A stretch of 22,437 bases of DNA from Byssochlamys sp. IMV 00236 (Eukaryota; Ascomycota; Eurotiomycetes; Eurotiales; Thermoascaceae): the NCBI GenBank assembly GCA_001931875.2, contig MSJH02000833.1:1-22437 (forward strand), written 5' to 3'. How positions within the stretch are numbered: the first letter of the stretch is position 1; each line of letters opens with the position of its first letter. Position numbers and translations under genes: made by a program. Of this stretch, positions 1-11,330 are shown piece after piece. The notes below the pieces were generated by a model. That model was not told the DNA's origin, did no database searches, and saw only the letters and a program-made list of their open reading frames with translations.

Positions 1-2003
1 TATTAAAGTAATAATAGACTATTAATATATAATATATATTATAGCTAATATTAGAAATAAGAAAGAGACTATTAATATATAAAAAGCTAATATTCTTAAA
101 CTTATCTATATAGATATATATAGTTAAGTATTAAAGTTTAAAAATAAATATATTTATTTCTTAATAATTATAAATAACTTTTTAAGAAAAATATAAGTAT
201 TTTTAATAAGAGCTAAATCTAATATTATCCCTACTTTAAATAAATAGAAAAGAGAGATTAAGATAATAATAAGTCTCTAAATTCTTAATATATAATTAGA
301 TAATATATTAGAACTTAAGAATCTTTTTAAGACTTAGAGGAAATAGTTTAATATTTATTATAAACTAATAGTTTTATATATATTAATATAAAATAGAGTT
401 ATAAAATAGATATATTAAATTATTAAAAAAGAAATAAGAGCTATATTTAAAAATTTAAACCTTTTAGTTAAATTATAGGTAAAGATAGCTTAAACTAATA
501 TATATATTAGAAATAAAATATTAAATAGACTAATAATTAATAAGGTTTAAATATCTTTAAAGAAAGCCTTTATTAGAGTTAAGCTATTAATTAATTACTT
601 AAAAATATAGGAATATTAAGTAATATTATATATAAACCCAGAATTTCTGTTATAAGGTATATAAAAAGATAAATTAATAAATTAAGGCAAGATTTATATT
701 TTTATAGGATATATTAAAAGAATAAATAAATAATAAAAAGTTTAAGCTTTAAATATAAAAAAGACTATTAAGATCTATTAAGCTAAGTTTTTTAAAAATA
801 AACTAGAAAAAGATCTAGATCTTAAGATTTTTTAAAAATTATCGCTAAATATAGTACTAATAAAAAATTTAAAAAATTAACTAGTAACCTAGCCTATTAT
901 CTTAAATATATATATACTCTTAAGTAAAAAGAAAAATAATATTAATAATTAAAAGAAGAGCTATAAAAAAGTTTTAACTTTTCCTTAAAAGAAAAATAAA
1001 GTTTTTTATTAAAAAAAAATTAAGGAATAGAAAAAAAATACTTAATTATTCTTATTTTAATAATCTAAATAGTTATAAGAACTTATAGATAAACTCCCTA
1101 TTTTAATTAAATAAATAAGTTATATCTTATATAGAGATCTCTTAGTTAATAAAAATCCCTTATATAGCAAAATATAAGAAAGAAAAGATTAAATTACTAA
1201 ATAATAAATAAAATACTAAGAAGTTATATTAAGTAATGCTTATATTAAATCTTCTACCTCTAAATATTAATATAGACTAAAAAGAGTATATAAAATAAGT
1301 ATTAAATGCTATAATAATAATATATATAATAAAGGAGTATATTTTAATCTTAAACTTATATTATACTATAATTAATAACTTTATTTAAGGTAAATTATAG
1401 TAAAGTATATTTAAAGCTAAAATAAATATATTCTAGATAAATAAAATTTTTAAAATAGTTATACTATTATTAAGAGTTAATATTATAACTAGCTATTAAA
1501 TATTAATTATAAAGTATAATTTAAATAGTTTCCTTTAAAAGCTTAAGATATATCTTATTATTTAAGGGTTTACTTAAAAATATAATATTAATTTTAAGTA
1601 TATTTTTATTCTTACCTTATAATATAATATATTATAAATATTCTTAGCTATTATTATAATAGAGAATTATAAGTATTATATTATAAATATTAATAATACC
1701 TTTATAAAGTTAATATTAAAGAAAGAGATTTATATAATATCTTTATTAAGAATAAATATATTATTAAGAATAATACTAAAAATTCTTTAATCTTTATATA
1801 ATTTAAAGCAAGTTATAAGAGATTAGAATTAAACCTATATAAAAATACTCTAAAAAATAAATTTTATATAGACTAATATTAATCTATATTTATTATAGTA
1901 CTTAGAAAAAAAGATCTTACTTCTAATATATATTAATAATATCTTAATTAGTATAAAATAAATAGAGAATATCTATTAATTTAAATAAGAGTTTAAATTA
2001 ATA
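1..2003 (+). pseudogene. Copia-1 pol remnant, left part (integrase and reverse transcriptase)
   Basis: This is the 5' piece of a RIP-inactivated Ty1/Copia polyprotein, cut off by the left edge of the window. Near 94-240 the frame reads KLIYIDIY then FLIIINNFLRKI, matching the Copia integrase core (LxHxDxxGP, then VIDDYSR). Codons 1778-1810 read KNSLIFI*FKA, which is the reverse transcriptase motif KSLYGLKQA after mutation. Codons 1929-1940 read YINN, the mutated catalytic YVDD; it is one frame off the preceding motif, so a small indel lies between. The whole piece aligns with the reverse complement of Copia-2 from about 17120 down to 15116. It stops about 60 bases after YVDD because Gypsy-1 is inserted there; the frame resumes at 12171. 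Stops occur throughout and it cannot be expressed as a protein. Confidence 0.88.
1999..2003. repeat. Target-site duplication of Gypsy-1, left copy (TAATA)
   Basis: TAATA directly precedes the left LTR and is repeated at 12171-12175. The matching undisturbed site in Copia-2 (15111-15115, reverse complement) has a single TAATA. Five bases is the usual duplication for Gypsy integration. The surroundings are low in complexity, so the exact boundary could be off by two bases. Confidence 0.7.
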
Positions 2004-2258
2004 TTAACATAGGAAAGGCACTAATAAGGAGGATAGCGTAAGAAGCTATATAAGAACTCGAACTATAAGGCGTAATTAGGCATAGAGAACAGAAGCATTA
2101 TAGGATAACCTAGTACTGTATAAATAGGACTGTAATATATATAATGCTAAGAAATAGAGAGATATTAATCTAGATATATAATATAGTTAAGAGAACAGGC
2201 CGACTATAGCTCTAACTATATAATATTATTATATAATACAGTTATAGATTCCCTATAA
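2004..2258 (-). repeat. Gypsy-1 left LTR (3' LTR of the minus-strand element)
   Basis: It aligns without gaps to 11916-12170 at a constant offset of 9912 bases. About 40 positions differ, all C/T or G/A transitions by my reading and in both directions, so each copy was mutated independently. Several CpG sites survive here (for example GCG near 2036 and 2070) that are lost or altered in the right LTR. It keeps more G and C than most of the window. Confidence 0.92.
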
Positions 2259-2536
2259 TATATAATTAAAGCCTAGCATCGGTATCCCCTGCTAATATTA
2301 GAAAAAAAGAGAAGAATATAATAAATATTATAAACTAGTACTAATAATAGGAGAGAAAAGGTAAAAAAAAGGTAATTATAAAAACATATACAGATCCCCT
2401 AATAATAATAATTCCTTAGGCTTAAACTTATAGAGATTATATTATTAATTAAATATATAGAAATAAAAATAGGCATTAAGATAATAGTATTAATATTATA
2501 CTCCTAATAATAGAAGTATAAATTCTCTCTAAAAGT
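2259..2536. other. Gypsy-1 internal region next to the left LTR, no gene seen
   Basis: This stretch separates the left LTR from the opposite-strand frame beginning near 2537. It holds the string ATCCCCTGC at 2284-2292, which recurs at 11877-11885 close to the other LTR, and a purine-rich run around 2304-2370. A minus-strand polypurine tract would be expected right beside the LTR, but none is evident. If the opposite-strand frame is a gene, its promoter should lie here or in the LTR. Confidence 0.5.
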
Positions 2537-4144
2537 ATGCTTCTTAGCTTCTTATATAAGCTTTATAGCCTTAAAGGCCTTAATAAAAGCGCGCTATCTC
2601 TAGTTATAGATATATCTCCTGCCTTCTTTACAGCTTTTAATTATAATAAAGAGCTTTGCTTAAATTATAGGATTAATCTATTAAACTCTCCCTATAAGCA
2701 TATTAGAGATATTTTTTAAGCCTATAATTAGAATAGCTGCTAGAAATATATATAAGATAATAGTATATTAATTTATAAGCCTAGATAGAGAAATAGTCTT
2801 AGAAATAAGGTCTTAATATGCTATAGACAGCTGCTCCTATATCCTAGCCTTTATAATATTAAGGGTTTAGTAATTCTTCTAGATCCTAATATACTATAGG
2901 AGAAAAGTACGCCTAATATATATAGCAGGTCTTATTAATCTATATAATAGCGCAAGGTATATAATATAGGCATTAAATATATAATATATTTTATTAGTTT
3001 AATCTATATTAAAGTCTTACATATTTTAGTATATAAATATCTAGTTATTTATATAATAAATAAAGCTAGCTAACGCTAATTTATGCTCTTAGATATAAGG
3101 CTATTATTTTCTAAGTTTTTAGTGCATATCTAAGAATATCTATATATAGTTTCTTGTATCCTTATAATTAAGAGATATACTACCCTAGATTATTGTAAAA
3201 CTATAGCTATATTAAATTAAATCTAGAATATTTATATTAATATATTGAAAGAAGGTAAAATCTCTAGGCCTTATATATTTTATATAATAAAAATAGGCAA
3301 TTAAATACTAGTTTTTATCTAGCTAGTATATAATATATTATAAATAATAAGCGGGGTCTTAATATATAATTTGCTATATAGTAGAGTAATATATAGCTTA
3401 TAGCTACTTTAAATTACTTTAACTACCTACCTTATACTAATAGTATATATATATATTAAACTCTTTATAAATAATTAAAGAGATAGATAGCCAGTTAGTA
3501 TATATAGAGCTTATTAAGATCTCTTCTTATTAGAATATTAGTCCTAGGATAATAAATAAACTAAAAACTGCTTATTTTTACTTTATAGAACTAGCTTTTA
3601 GCCCTCTTTATTATAGATATAGTAAGATATTAATTATATTTACTAAAAACTCTTAATCTAAGTCCTAATATCTTTAAATAATTAGTGCTACTATTTATAC
3701 TAAAGCATATTAATAGATACTTAAAATATCCTCAGGTTAAATAGAATAGGAGTCCTAATAAAACTAATAATAATAAAAAATATAAAAATCTCCGAGTTAG
3801 TAATAATAATTATAGAGACCTTTAATATATATATAAATAAGCTAGTTATAATCTAGGCTATAGGTCTGCATTCTAGCTTTTAAAGCTAAGAGCTTTATAT
3901 ATATAAAATAAATATACCTATTTAATATAATAAGGGCGGCCTTTATTTATTCTATAAGTTTTATAAATTTAGTATTTAAAATCTTAGCCTTTTTATTAAT
4001 CCTCTGGCAAATACTTTTAGACAAACCTTAATACTTATATTTTATTCTAGATATTTAAAATGCTTTTAAAAGGATCTTATCTATATTACTAAGATTATTA
4101 AGGATATCTATAGACTTAGCAATAAATTACTCTATTATAATAAT

Positions 4145-4156
4145 AGCAGCAGCAGC
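4145..4156 (+). repeat. Short AGC trinucleotide repeat
   Basis: Four AGC units retain their CpA dinucleotides although CpA is nearly absent from the window. In the opposite-strand frame of Gypsy-1 they encode four serines in a row. The following bases form a short palindrome, AGCGCTTTAGCGCT. Confidence 0.6.
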
Positions 4157-4212
4157 GCTTTAGCGCTTATATAATATTAAAAAAGGGGAGCTTAGTTCTA
4201 ATTAGCCAGGGG

Positions 4213-4257
4213 ATTTTATAGGTAATAACCTATAAAATCCTAATAAATTAGAAGTCT
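4213..4257. repeat. Palindromic 45-bp repeat, copy A
   Basis: This matches 8997-9041 at 43 of 45 positions in the same orientation. With the two preceding G's its left two thirds forms a hairpin: GGATTTTATAGGT at 4211-4223 pairs perfectly with ACCTATAAAATCC at 4228-4240 around a 4-base loop, and weaker pairing (TTCTAATTA with TAAATTAGAA) extends the stem outward. It falls in the stop-dense middle of the opposite-strand frame, so it may be a small foldback insertion. Confidence 0.75.
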
Positions 4258-5134
4258 TACTAATTCTAGATAAGATAAACAAGATTAATAATATTCTCTA
4301 AGGTATAATAATACTATAAGGTATAATTATATTTATATAAGGCAATAAAAAGCTATTATTACTTCTAACTTAAGGCCTATATATTAAAAATATTAATAAT
4401 TATAATAAGCATATTAGAGATAAAATTACTATAAATAATCCTAGAGATAAGGAGATTTCTTATAATAAAGATTGTAGTTTAGCAGGGATAAATAAGCTAA
4501 AAGAATTATACTCTATTTATAAGCTTTAGAGCTCTATCTATAGGATTAGATAAAAATCTTAAAAAAAGAGAAGGTTATTAATATTAACCGGCTATAGAGT
4601 CTTTTTAAAATTTTTTCCTTTATTAAAATATAAAAGCCTATTAATTATAGCCCTATTTAATATATAAATAGTATCTTTAAAAGAATTAGTATTTTTTATA
4701 AAAGCAATTATATATTTAGCTATTTATTTAGAATTAATATAATACTATATAAGCTCTATATTTTTAGAGCCCTACTTATTTATAATATTTCTCTTTATAT
4801 TCTTAATCTATCTTTTTTTATCACTAACTTTCTTATAGGTAGCCTTAATATCTTTAAAGTTATTCTAAAATTACTCGGCACTGATAGTATATAATTAGGC
4901 TTAAAAAAATTTAATATATTCCTATAGTTATATAAGGAGATTATCTATAGCTTTATAATTCTAATATAATATAACAGCTAGCTGAAGCTAACAGTATATT
5001 AAAAAGTTATTAATTACTAGTTAATAAAGCTAATAGCTTCTTATAGAGAAAAGAATTAGATACTATTAATTACTAAAATATTATCTTAATTAGTTAATAT
5101 AGGCACAGGCATAATAGGGTAAAAAGTAATCTGA

Positions 5135-5740
5135 TAATATAATATAGTTATAGAAAAGTAAAGTAGAGGAAATAAAATAATAAAAAAAACTATTTAATAA
5201 GAGAGAAAAGGGAATATATTTATTAATAGAATAGTAAAATTCTAGCCTCTTTCTATTATCTCTAACTAGAGCTAGAATTAATTATAATCTTCTTAAAATA
5301 ATAGAGAATAGAAGATAAACTTAGTAGGTATCTTATTAAGCAATAGGCAAATAAATAATAACTCTCTAAGATAATAGCAATAATAAATATAATAAAATAA
5401 TTAGATTAAGGGTTTAAAAAGGGTAAAAAAAGGAAAAAAAATAAGAACTTAAGATATAATAAGATATTAAATTTACTATATATAAATTCATTGCTTAAAG
5501 TAAATTCCTAAATAAGAATAACTGCCGTTATATAAGTTTAGCTAATTAGATAGCTTTATTAATTAGAATAAATTAGATTAATAATTATAGCCATATTTTA
5601 TCCAGGTAAAATCTAGTCTTCTATTATAGCTTTAGCGTCTATATTACTTAATCTAGCCCTATTATCTTCTTACTTATTTTTAAATATATAGTTTATTTTA
5701 ATAGTACTACTTATTTTAAAGATATTATTCCCCCTATTTA
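5135..5740. other. Spacer between Gypsy-1 pol and the opposite-strand frame
   Basis: Neither the pol frame on the minus strand nor the plus-strand frame is recognisable here. Pol homology ends with the GPY/F-like module near 5765. I looked for a chromodomain, common at this place in fungal Gypsy elements, and could not make one out. An A-rich purine run at about 5410-5450 is the only compositional oddity. If both genes were once expressed, this is where their transcripts would have ended or overlapped. Confidence 0.45.
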
Positions 5741-8700
5741 AAAAGCTGACAGCCTTATTAGATTTAGAGATAAAGCTTTTTAATTAATTCCTACTAACAG
5801 TTTTATTTAGTAATATATTATTTAGCTCTTTAAGATAGTAAGATCCTAGATCTTATAAAATCTTATATATATAATATAAGCTAAGCTAGTAAAAGGCCAG
5901 CTTGTTTAAATAAGATATATTATCTTCCCTCTATATATTATAAAGCAATATTAAAGACTTATTCTTAAGCTCTTTAGTATAAATATTATAATAGTTATTA
6001 AAATATTCTTTATTTTACTTATATATATGCTCTAGATATATAGCTGCTTTTTTAAGGTCTTAATTACATTATTCTATTTAATAAGCTCTTATAATAAATA
6101 AGTTAGTAATAATTTAAATAGTCTTTTATAGAAGTATAAATTATATAAAGATTTTTAGATTAATAGGTAGAATTACTTTTTAACCTATAAGCAGATAGTA
6201 TAAAGTTATACTAGTGCTTATATAGATAATATAATAGTCTGCAAGCAGTATTATAGGTAGGTATTAAAACTATCTTTTATTAGTCCTATTTATTATCTTA
6301 AATAACGTATCTTTAATAGGATAATATCTTAATTCTGCAATACTATTTAATTGCGGATAATATAGTAAGATAGAGATCTTTTTAATATTATACTTAGCAA
6401 TAAGAGCTTCTACTAGAGCTTAATTTTCTAGCCCTTTATCTTTAATAATTTTAAGAGGTAGGCTAAATCGCAAAAGATATCTTCTTATAAAAATTTTATA
6501 ACTATATTTAAAATAGCTATAATAAGAGTATAAGCTTCTATTTATTTAAATAGGCCGTCCCTAAAAATAATAAGAAAGTTCTTATTATAATCTAGAGGCA
6601 TATAGACTATATTAATATAAACCTTAACCTATAGTATTAATAGCTATATTAGGTATAATACCTCTTCTTACCTATTTAATTCTTATAGTTAATATAGGAG
6701 ATAAGTCTTAATATAATATTTTATATTAAGATATAGGTCTAGCTATTAATAGTAAGCTATAATTTAATAATTTATACCTTTCTTTCCTTTATAACTATAT
6801 TCTTTATATATTATATATAAGATCCTCTCTCTATCTTCTTTATTGTTAATAACCCTATATAAAAGTATATTCTTATTTACGCAGTAAAATAGATATTAAT
6901 CTTTAATTAAGAATTTTAGGGCTTTTTTTTAGAACTATTGGAATTTTCTTATTAATATACCCTAAGGCTTTTCTAGAGTTATTAAATATTTAGTAATATA
7001 CTTAGATTCCTTAAAATAGGAAGGATTAAGGATATAAACTTTTTCCTCAGCTTAAGATATAGTCATACATATAAATATAATATATATAAGGAAGCAATCT
7101 AGCTAGTCTTAAATAAAATTATTTATATCTTCTTTAATATTGGCCTTATTAAAAAATAGTATCTAAAATAGATTATTTATTATAGTATGCTTCTATCTAA
7201 AATATACTTAATAATAAAATTAAATAAGTAAATCTATGCAAGCTAATTAATAATTAAGGTACTAGGGAGATCTATAACTAATCTATTTAATTATACTACT
7301 AGAGTTTAAGCATTAATCTTAAGCTTAAAATAAATTCTATATAGCTAATAATAAAACTTCTTAAATATTTTTAGAACTGTCTTATATTCTTTCTTTCTTA
7401 TATTATACTTTTTCTCCGCATTATTCTATATACTAGATTTATATCTAATAGGATAATATTTACCTTATTATTTTTATATAATAACAGCTTTAAAGTCTTT
7501 CTTATTTATATCTATAGCAATAATAATATTAAATAGGTTCTAGATATAGTTAATAAAAATAATTATTTAGTTACTTATAAAAAGCTATTTAATCTCCTTA
7601 AAGACCGCCCGCTATTTCTTGCCCTAAATCTATTCTATTTTTATTTAAAGTAAATAATAAAGAGGTACTATAATAACTTTATACTACAGTATAAGAGCTC
7701 TAAAATAAGAAGCTAACTTAAGAAATAAATAAATTTAGTTTATACTAATAGGCACAGGCTATTCTATAACCTTTTAAACCTTCTCTCTATCTATATAGCA
7801 ACTAGAATAATTATATAACTATCTTATTATCTTTAGACTAGCTATAGTAAATTAAAACTTCTTAATAGATATAATTATTCTAATAAGCTTAAGAAGATAG
7901 AGAATATAGTTAAGATTCTAAAAATATTCTAATATATATAGGCGTATATTAAGAAATATTTCTTTATTATTATATTTTAAGTAAGAATCTTTAATATCTA
8001 TATTATTTAGGAAGACCTTAATAATCTTAGGCAGAGCTTTTAATAAAATAAATATTATAATATACTTAATCTACCTAATAAAGTTTATAGCACCCTAAAG
8101 AATTATTGCTTAATATAAAAGCTTAAATAAAGTCTAAATAGCTATTATATCTCTATCTTCTAGGGTAAGAATAATTTAGTTATATTCTAAAAGCAAATTA
8201 ATAAGTAAGCTTAGAAATAGGCTACTAAAATCCTTAGCAAATTTATTAATATTTAAAGGCATATTTATATTATAAACTATTACTTTATTAATCTATATAA
8301 TAGTATTAATAAGCCTATACTTACTATTCTTCTTCTTAACTAAAAATTATAGATTCTAATATAGACTATAATATTATTTAAAAATCTTATTTTAAAGTCT
8401 TTTATATAATATTTAGGCTATAATTTCCTTAAGCACTTAAGGCGGCTAAAATCTAGGGATCTGCTATACTTTATATAGAATAGTCCTAATATATTATAGT
8501 AGAGTAATCTTAGAGTAGATTCTCCTAATATTCTCTATAGACTATTTTAAAATACCTTCTTTTTTATAGAGTAACTCTAACAGTATAGCTCTTTTATTTT
8601 TTAAAAGCTTTATATCTATAATTAGTTATTTTGCTCGCTTAAGAGTTAAATAAAACTCTTATATAATTATTATAATTCGCGGCTATAGATATTTATTATA

Positions 8701-9620
8701 TAATATCTCTATATCTAGTGTTAAGTTCTTATAATAGCATTTTAAGTATAGCTTCTGCTATCTTAAATCTTTTTTAAATATCTCCCCGCTATTTAATCCC
8801 CCTAGATTAATAGGGTTTATTTTATTAGCCTTTTATTTTTTTAATATATTAACTGCTATATAAATATAATTATAATAGCCTATCTATAGCTTAAGGTCTG
8901 ATCGCTTTAATATTCTATACTTAATACCTAGGTTTATAAGATTTAGGCGGTAAAGGAATTTTATTAGATTATTTTTAACCTCTAATTAATTAACTAATTT
9001 TATAGGTTATAACCTGTAAAATCCTAATAAATTAGAAGTCTATATTTTTATAATTATATATCTTACTCTAATTGCTTTAATCTAGATATATAAGTTTACT
9101 AGTATTTTTATCGCTGCCCCTCTCTATCTTTTAATAAATATTATACTAGTAAAATAATATCTGTTTAAGCTTTTAAAAACTTTAGCTAAATATCCTTTAT
9201 TATCTTAATATTTTAGTTAGTTAATCTATACCTAATAAATTTAAAGCAATTATCTTAAGTCTCTCTATAAATATAATAGAGAATAGCTCTATTATTAAGA
9301 GTTTTTATTATAAATTTTAACTTTATTTACTAGGGATATTTAAGAATATAATCTGCATCGCCTATAGATATAATAAGAATAGGGGATTATATAATAATAT
9401 AACTAATAATAATAGGTATATTTTCGCAATACCCTACGCAGTTTATAATAGTCTATATTTAGACTACTATTAAATAGTTTAGACCTAGAATTATAGGTAG
9501 GCTAAGACATTAAATAAGCCCTAGGCTTATTATATTAATTTCGGAATCTATATTAAAAATAATATATACTCTCTTTCTATTAATTACTACTATAGTCTTT
9601 AATATTTTAGTTATATATAT
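5740..9620 (-). pseudogene. Gypsy-1 pol remnant (protease, reverse transcriptase, RNase H, integrase)
   Basis: Read on the minus strand, the frame begins with an aspartic protease: NIDSEINIISLGLI (9550-9510) for the usual DSGAEINVISL, and a later GDADYILKYP. Reverse transcriptase follows: FLVKKKNSKYRLIN (8345-8300), NMPLNINKFAKDF (about 8260-8220), and FLNN at 8013-8002 for catalytic FLDD. The connection reads PVPISIN and LASYFRALI (7760-7680). RNase H has AIDINKKDFKAVI and EYKTVLKIFKKFYY*LY (7510-7340), where DINKKDF stands for DASKKGF. Integrase starts with a His/Cys module (SYKGKKGINY, about 6790) and continues with VYMPLDYNKNFLIIFRDG (6620-6550); the GPY/F-like module KLAFY*LSLYYIYK lies near 5900. 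Protease and reverse transcriptase are about 1 kb apart, a longer linker than usual, with a palindromic repeat in it. Many stops and lost catalytic residues (DD to NN) make it inactive. Confidence 0.92.
8997..9041. repeat. Palindromic 45-bp repeat, copy B
   Basis: This second copy of the repeat at 4213-4257 differs at only two positions. Arms ATTTTATAGGTT (8997-9008) and AACCTGTAAAAT (9011-9022) pair with one mismatch. It lies in the long linker between protease and reverse transcriptase of Gypsy-1. About 45 bases further on, TTTACTAGTAT and ATACTAGTAAA form another inverted pair spanning roughly 9091-9152. Confidence 0.72.
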
Positions 9621-10579
9621 AGTTTCCTTATTATATATTAGCAATATATATTCTCTAAGAAGTCTTTAGCTTATAACTCTTATTTTAATATCTATTCCCT
9701 TTATATTAAGTTTAGGAAAGAATATAACTTTAGTATCTAAAAGTAATACTTAAAAGAAGGTATAATAAATAATAAGACAGCTATTAAGTAATTCTTATAT
9801 AGTTAAATTAGAGATAGGCTAATTAAGAACCTTATTTAAAAGAGCATTAGTATTTATTAAGTTTTTAAGCTTATAAGATAGCCTATTAGGTATACTTCTT
9901 ATATTTAGCTTAGCTTTTAGTCTATTAGATTATATAAGAATAAGCTTTATATCCTCTATAATTATATCTTCTATATAGATATTATTTATTAGACTTTTTA
10001 TAGTTATCTTAGGTAGTTTTTAAGAAGACTATATCTTAATATAATAGCTTTTAATAGCAGGATAAGTATTAGTCTAAAGAGCCTTAGAAGTTAATCTTAG
10101 TATAATAAATCCTATATTTACCTAATAGGCTATAATATTATCTTTATTATTATCTTCCTATTCCTTATCTATATTATTAATCTTATTATTCTATTTAGGG
10201 ATTAAGCTAATTAGAGCAGACTAAAACTAGATATAAGCTTAAATTATAGGCTTACTATTCTGAGCAGTTTTTTATATAATTTTAATTAGCTTTTTACTAT
10301 ACTAAAAAAGAACTTTAATATTTTTATCCCTAGCTTTACTAAAATAAATATACATTATTTCTAGATATTAATAAATATATCCCTTGCAGATATTCTTAAG
10401 ATAATTAGAATAATTATTAATTTTTTTACTAAGTTTTTTATAATAATAATAGATAAATTCTGCTTATTATTAGTAGAATATAATTAAAATAATATTTACT
10501 TTTATAATAATATAGTATTCTTACTAATTCTATCTATTTTTCCTAATATAAGAGCTTTAATAGGCAGAGATAGAGCTTT

Positions 10580-11330
10580 AAATTAAGTAGCCAGATTATT
10601 AATTATCTTATTTACTTCCTTATATATAATCTCTAATTAGCTTAGCTAATAGTTAAGATTTAACTATTATAGCTTTAATTTAGCTAGAGACTAATATTCT
10701 TTTATTATAATATTTAGGTCCCTATCTTCTTTTTTAAATTTAAAGAGTCTATTAATACAGTTATTTATAATAATAACCTCTAAAATCTTTTATTTTACCT
10801 TACTAAATTTTACTTTCTTTAATTTTTTAAAGTTTATCTTAAGCTTTTTTATTACCTTCCTGTTAAGCTTTTTAAATAATTCTTAAAAAAATTAGATATT
10901 GCAAATATATTTATCTAAATAATCTTTTTTAAAGATTATCTTAGAAATACTTATATATTCTTAGATATAATCCTTTACTCTATTATTCTAAACATGCTTC
11001 TTATTTTTATATACCTCCAGATACCTGTAAATATATACCTATTATTTAGTATCCTTTTTATAAAACTCCTTTTTAATTTCCTTATAGAAAGCTTCCTAAT
11101 CCTGCTTAATATAAGATATAGTTATCTTTATCTAATTATTAATCTAAATATTATAGTATTTTAGCACTTAATAGAAGATTTTATTATTCTTTCCTTTAAG
11201 TCTATAGTTTATATATAAGTTTATAAAATAATTTAAAAAGTTAGTAGTATTCTTTTTATTAAAATAGGGAGCTTCTAGCATATTTAGTAATAGCATAGGG
11301 ATAAATACTTAAGGCATAATTAGATTAGCT
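10580..11330 (-). pseudogene. Gypsy-1 gag remnant
   Basis: On the minus strand this reads LEAPYFNKKNTTNFLNYF (from about 11285), the fungal Gypsy capsid opening (PxFxGKNxTDFLxxFE). Further on are EAFYKEIKKEFYKKD (about 11090), YLEVYKNKKHV (11020-10990), DKYICNI*FF*ELFKKLNRKV (about 10920-10855) and KLKINFKKLKKVKF. The order and spacing match gag proteins of fungal Gypsy elements, which form the particle that packages element RNA. Stop frequency is about 6 per 100 codons, a useful yardstick for a RIP-damaged true coding frame in this window. The start is not certain; homology fades upstream of 11330. A CCHC zinc knuckle expected near 10350 could not be confirmed. Confidence 0.82.

Larger units (their letters stand above)
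2537..5134 (+). pseudogene. Large opposite-strand reading frame inside Gypsy-1, function unknown
   Basis: One plus-strand frame runs from ATG 2537 to TGA 5132-5134, about 866 codons, without a change of frame. All earlier stops are TAA or TAG, which RIP makes from CAA and CAG. The first 60 codons are free of stops, beginning MLLSFLYKLY. From 2537 to about 4180 and from 4560 to 5134 there is one stop per roughly 14 codons, as in the recognised gag frame; other frames usually have twice that. Residues around 4139-4162 read NNSSSSALAL over an AGC repeat. Between about 4180 and 4560 stops are much denser: either a Gln-rich linker or an insertion, since a 45-bp palindromic repeat lies there. The last part (4640-4860) is very hydrophobic, though RIP biases codons toward Ile, Leu and Phe. 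It is convergent with gag-pol. I do not recognise the protein. The original start could lie upstream of 2537, where the preceding in-frame TAA at 2519 may once have been CAA. Confidence 0.45.

Noticed and set aside
1308..1353. Zinc knuckle (CCHC) in Copia-1 beginning with the Cys codon at 1308
   Set aside because: The codons at the second Cys and the His positions cannot arise from TGY or CAY by RIP transitions, and the place is after the integrase core, where no knuckle is expected.
2537..2719. 60-codon open frame as a functional small gene
   Set aside because: It is the stop-free beginning of a much longer frame that continues in register for over 800 codons with RIP-type stops. I treat it as part of that relic and not as a separate gene.
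5135..5740. Chromodomain at the C-terminus of Gypsy-1 pol
   Set aside because: I could not follow any frame with the expected aromatic-cage pattern after the GPY/F-like module; not supported.
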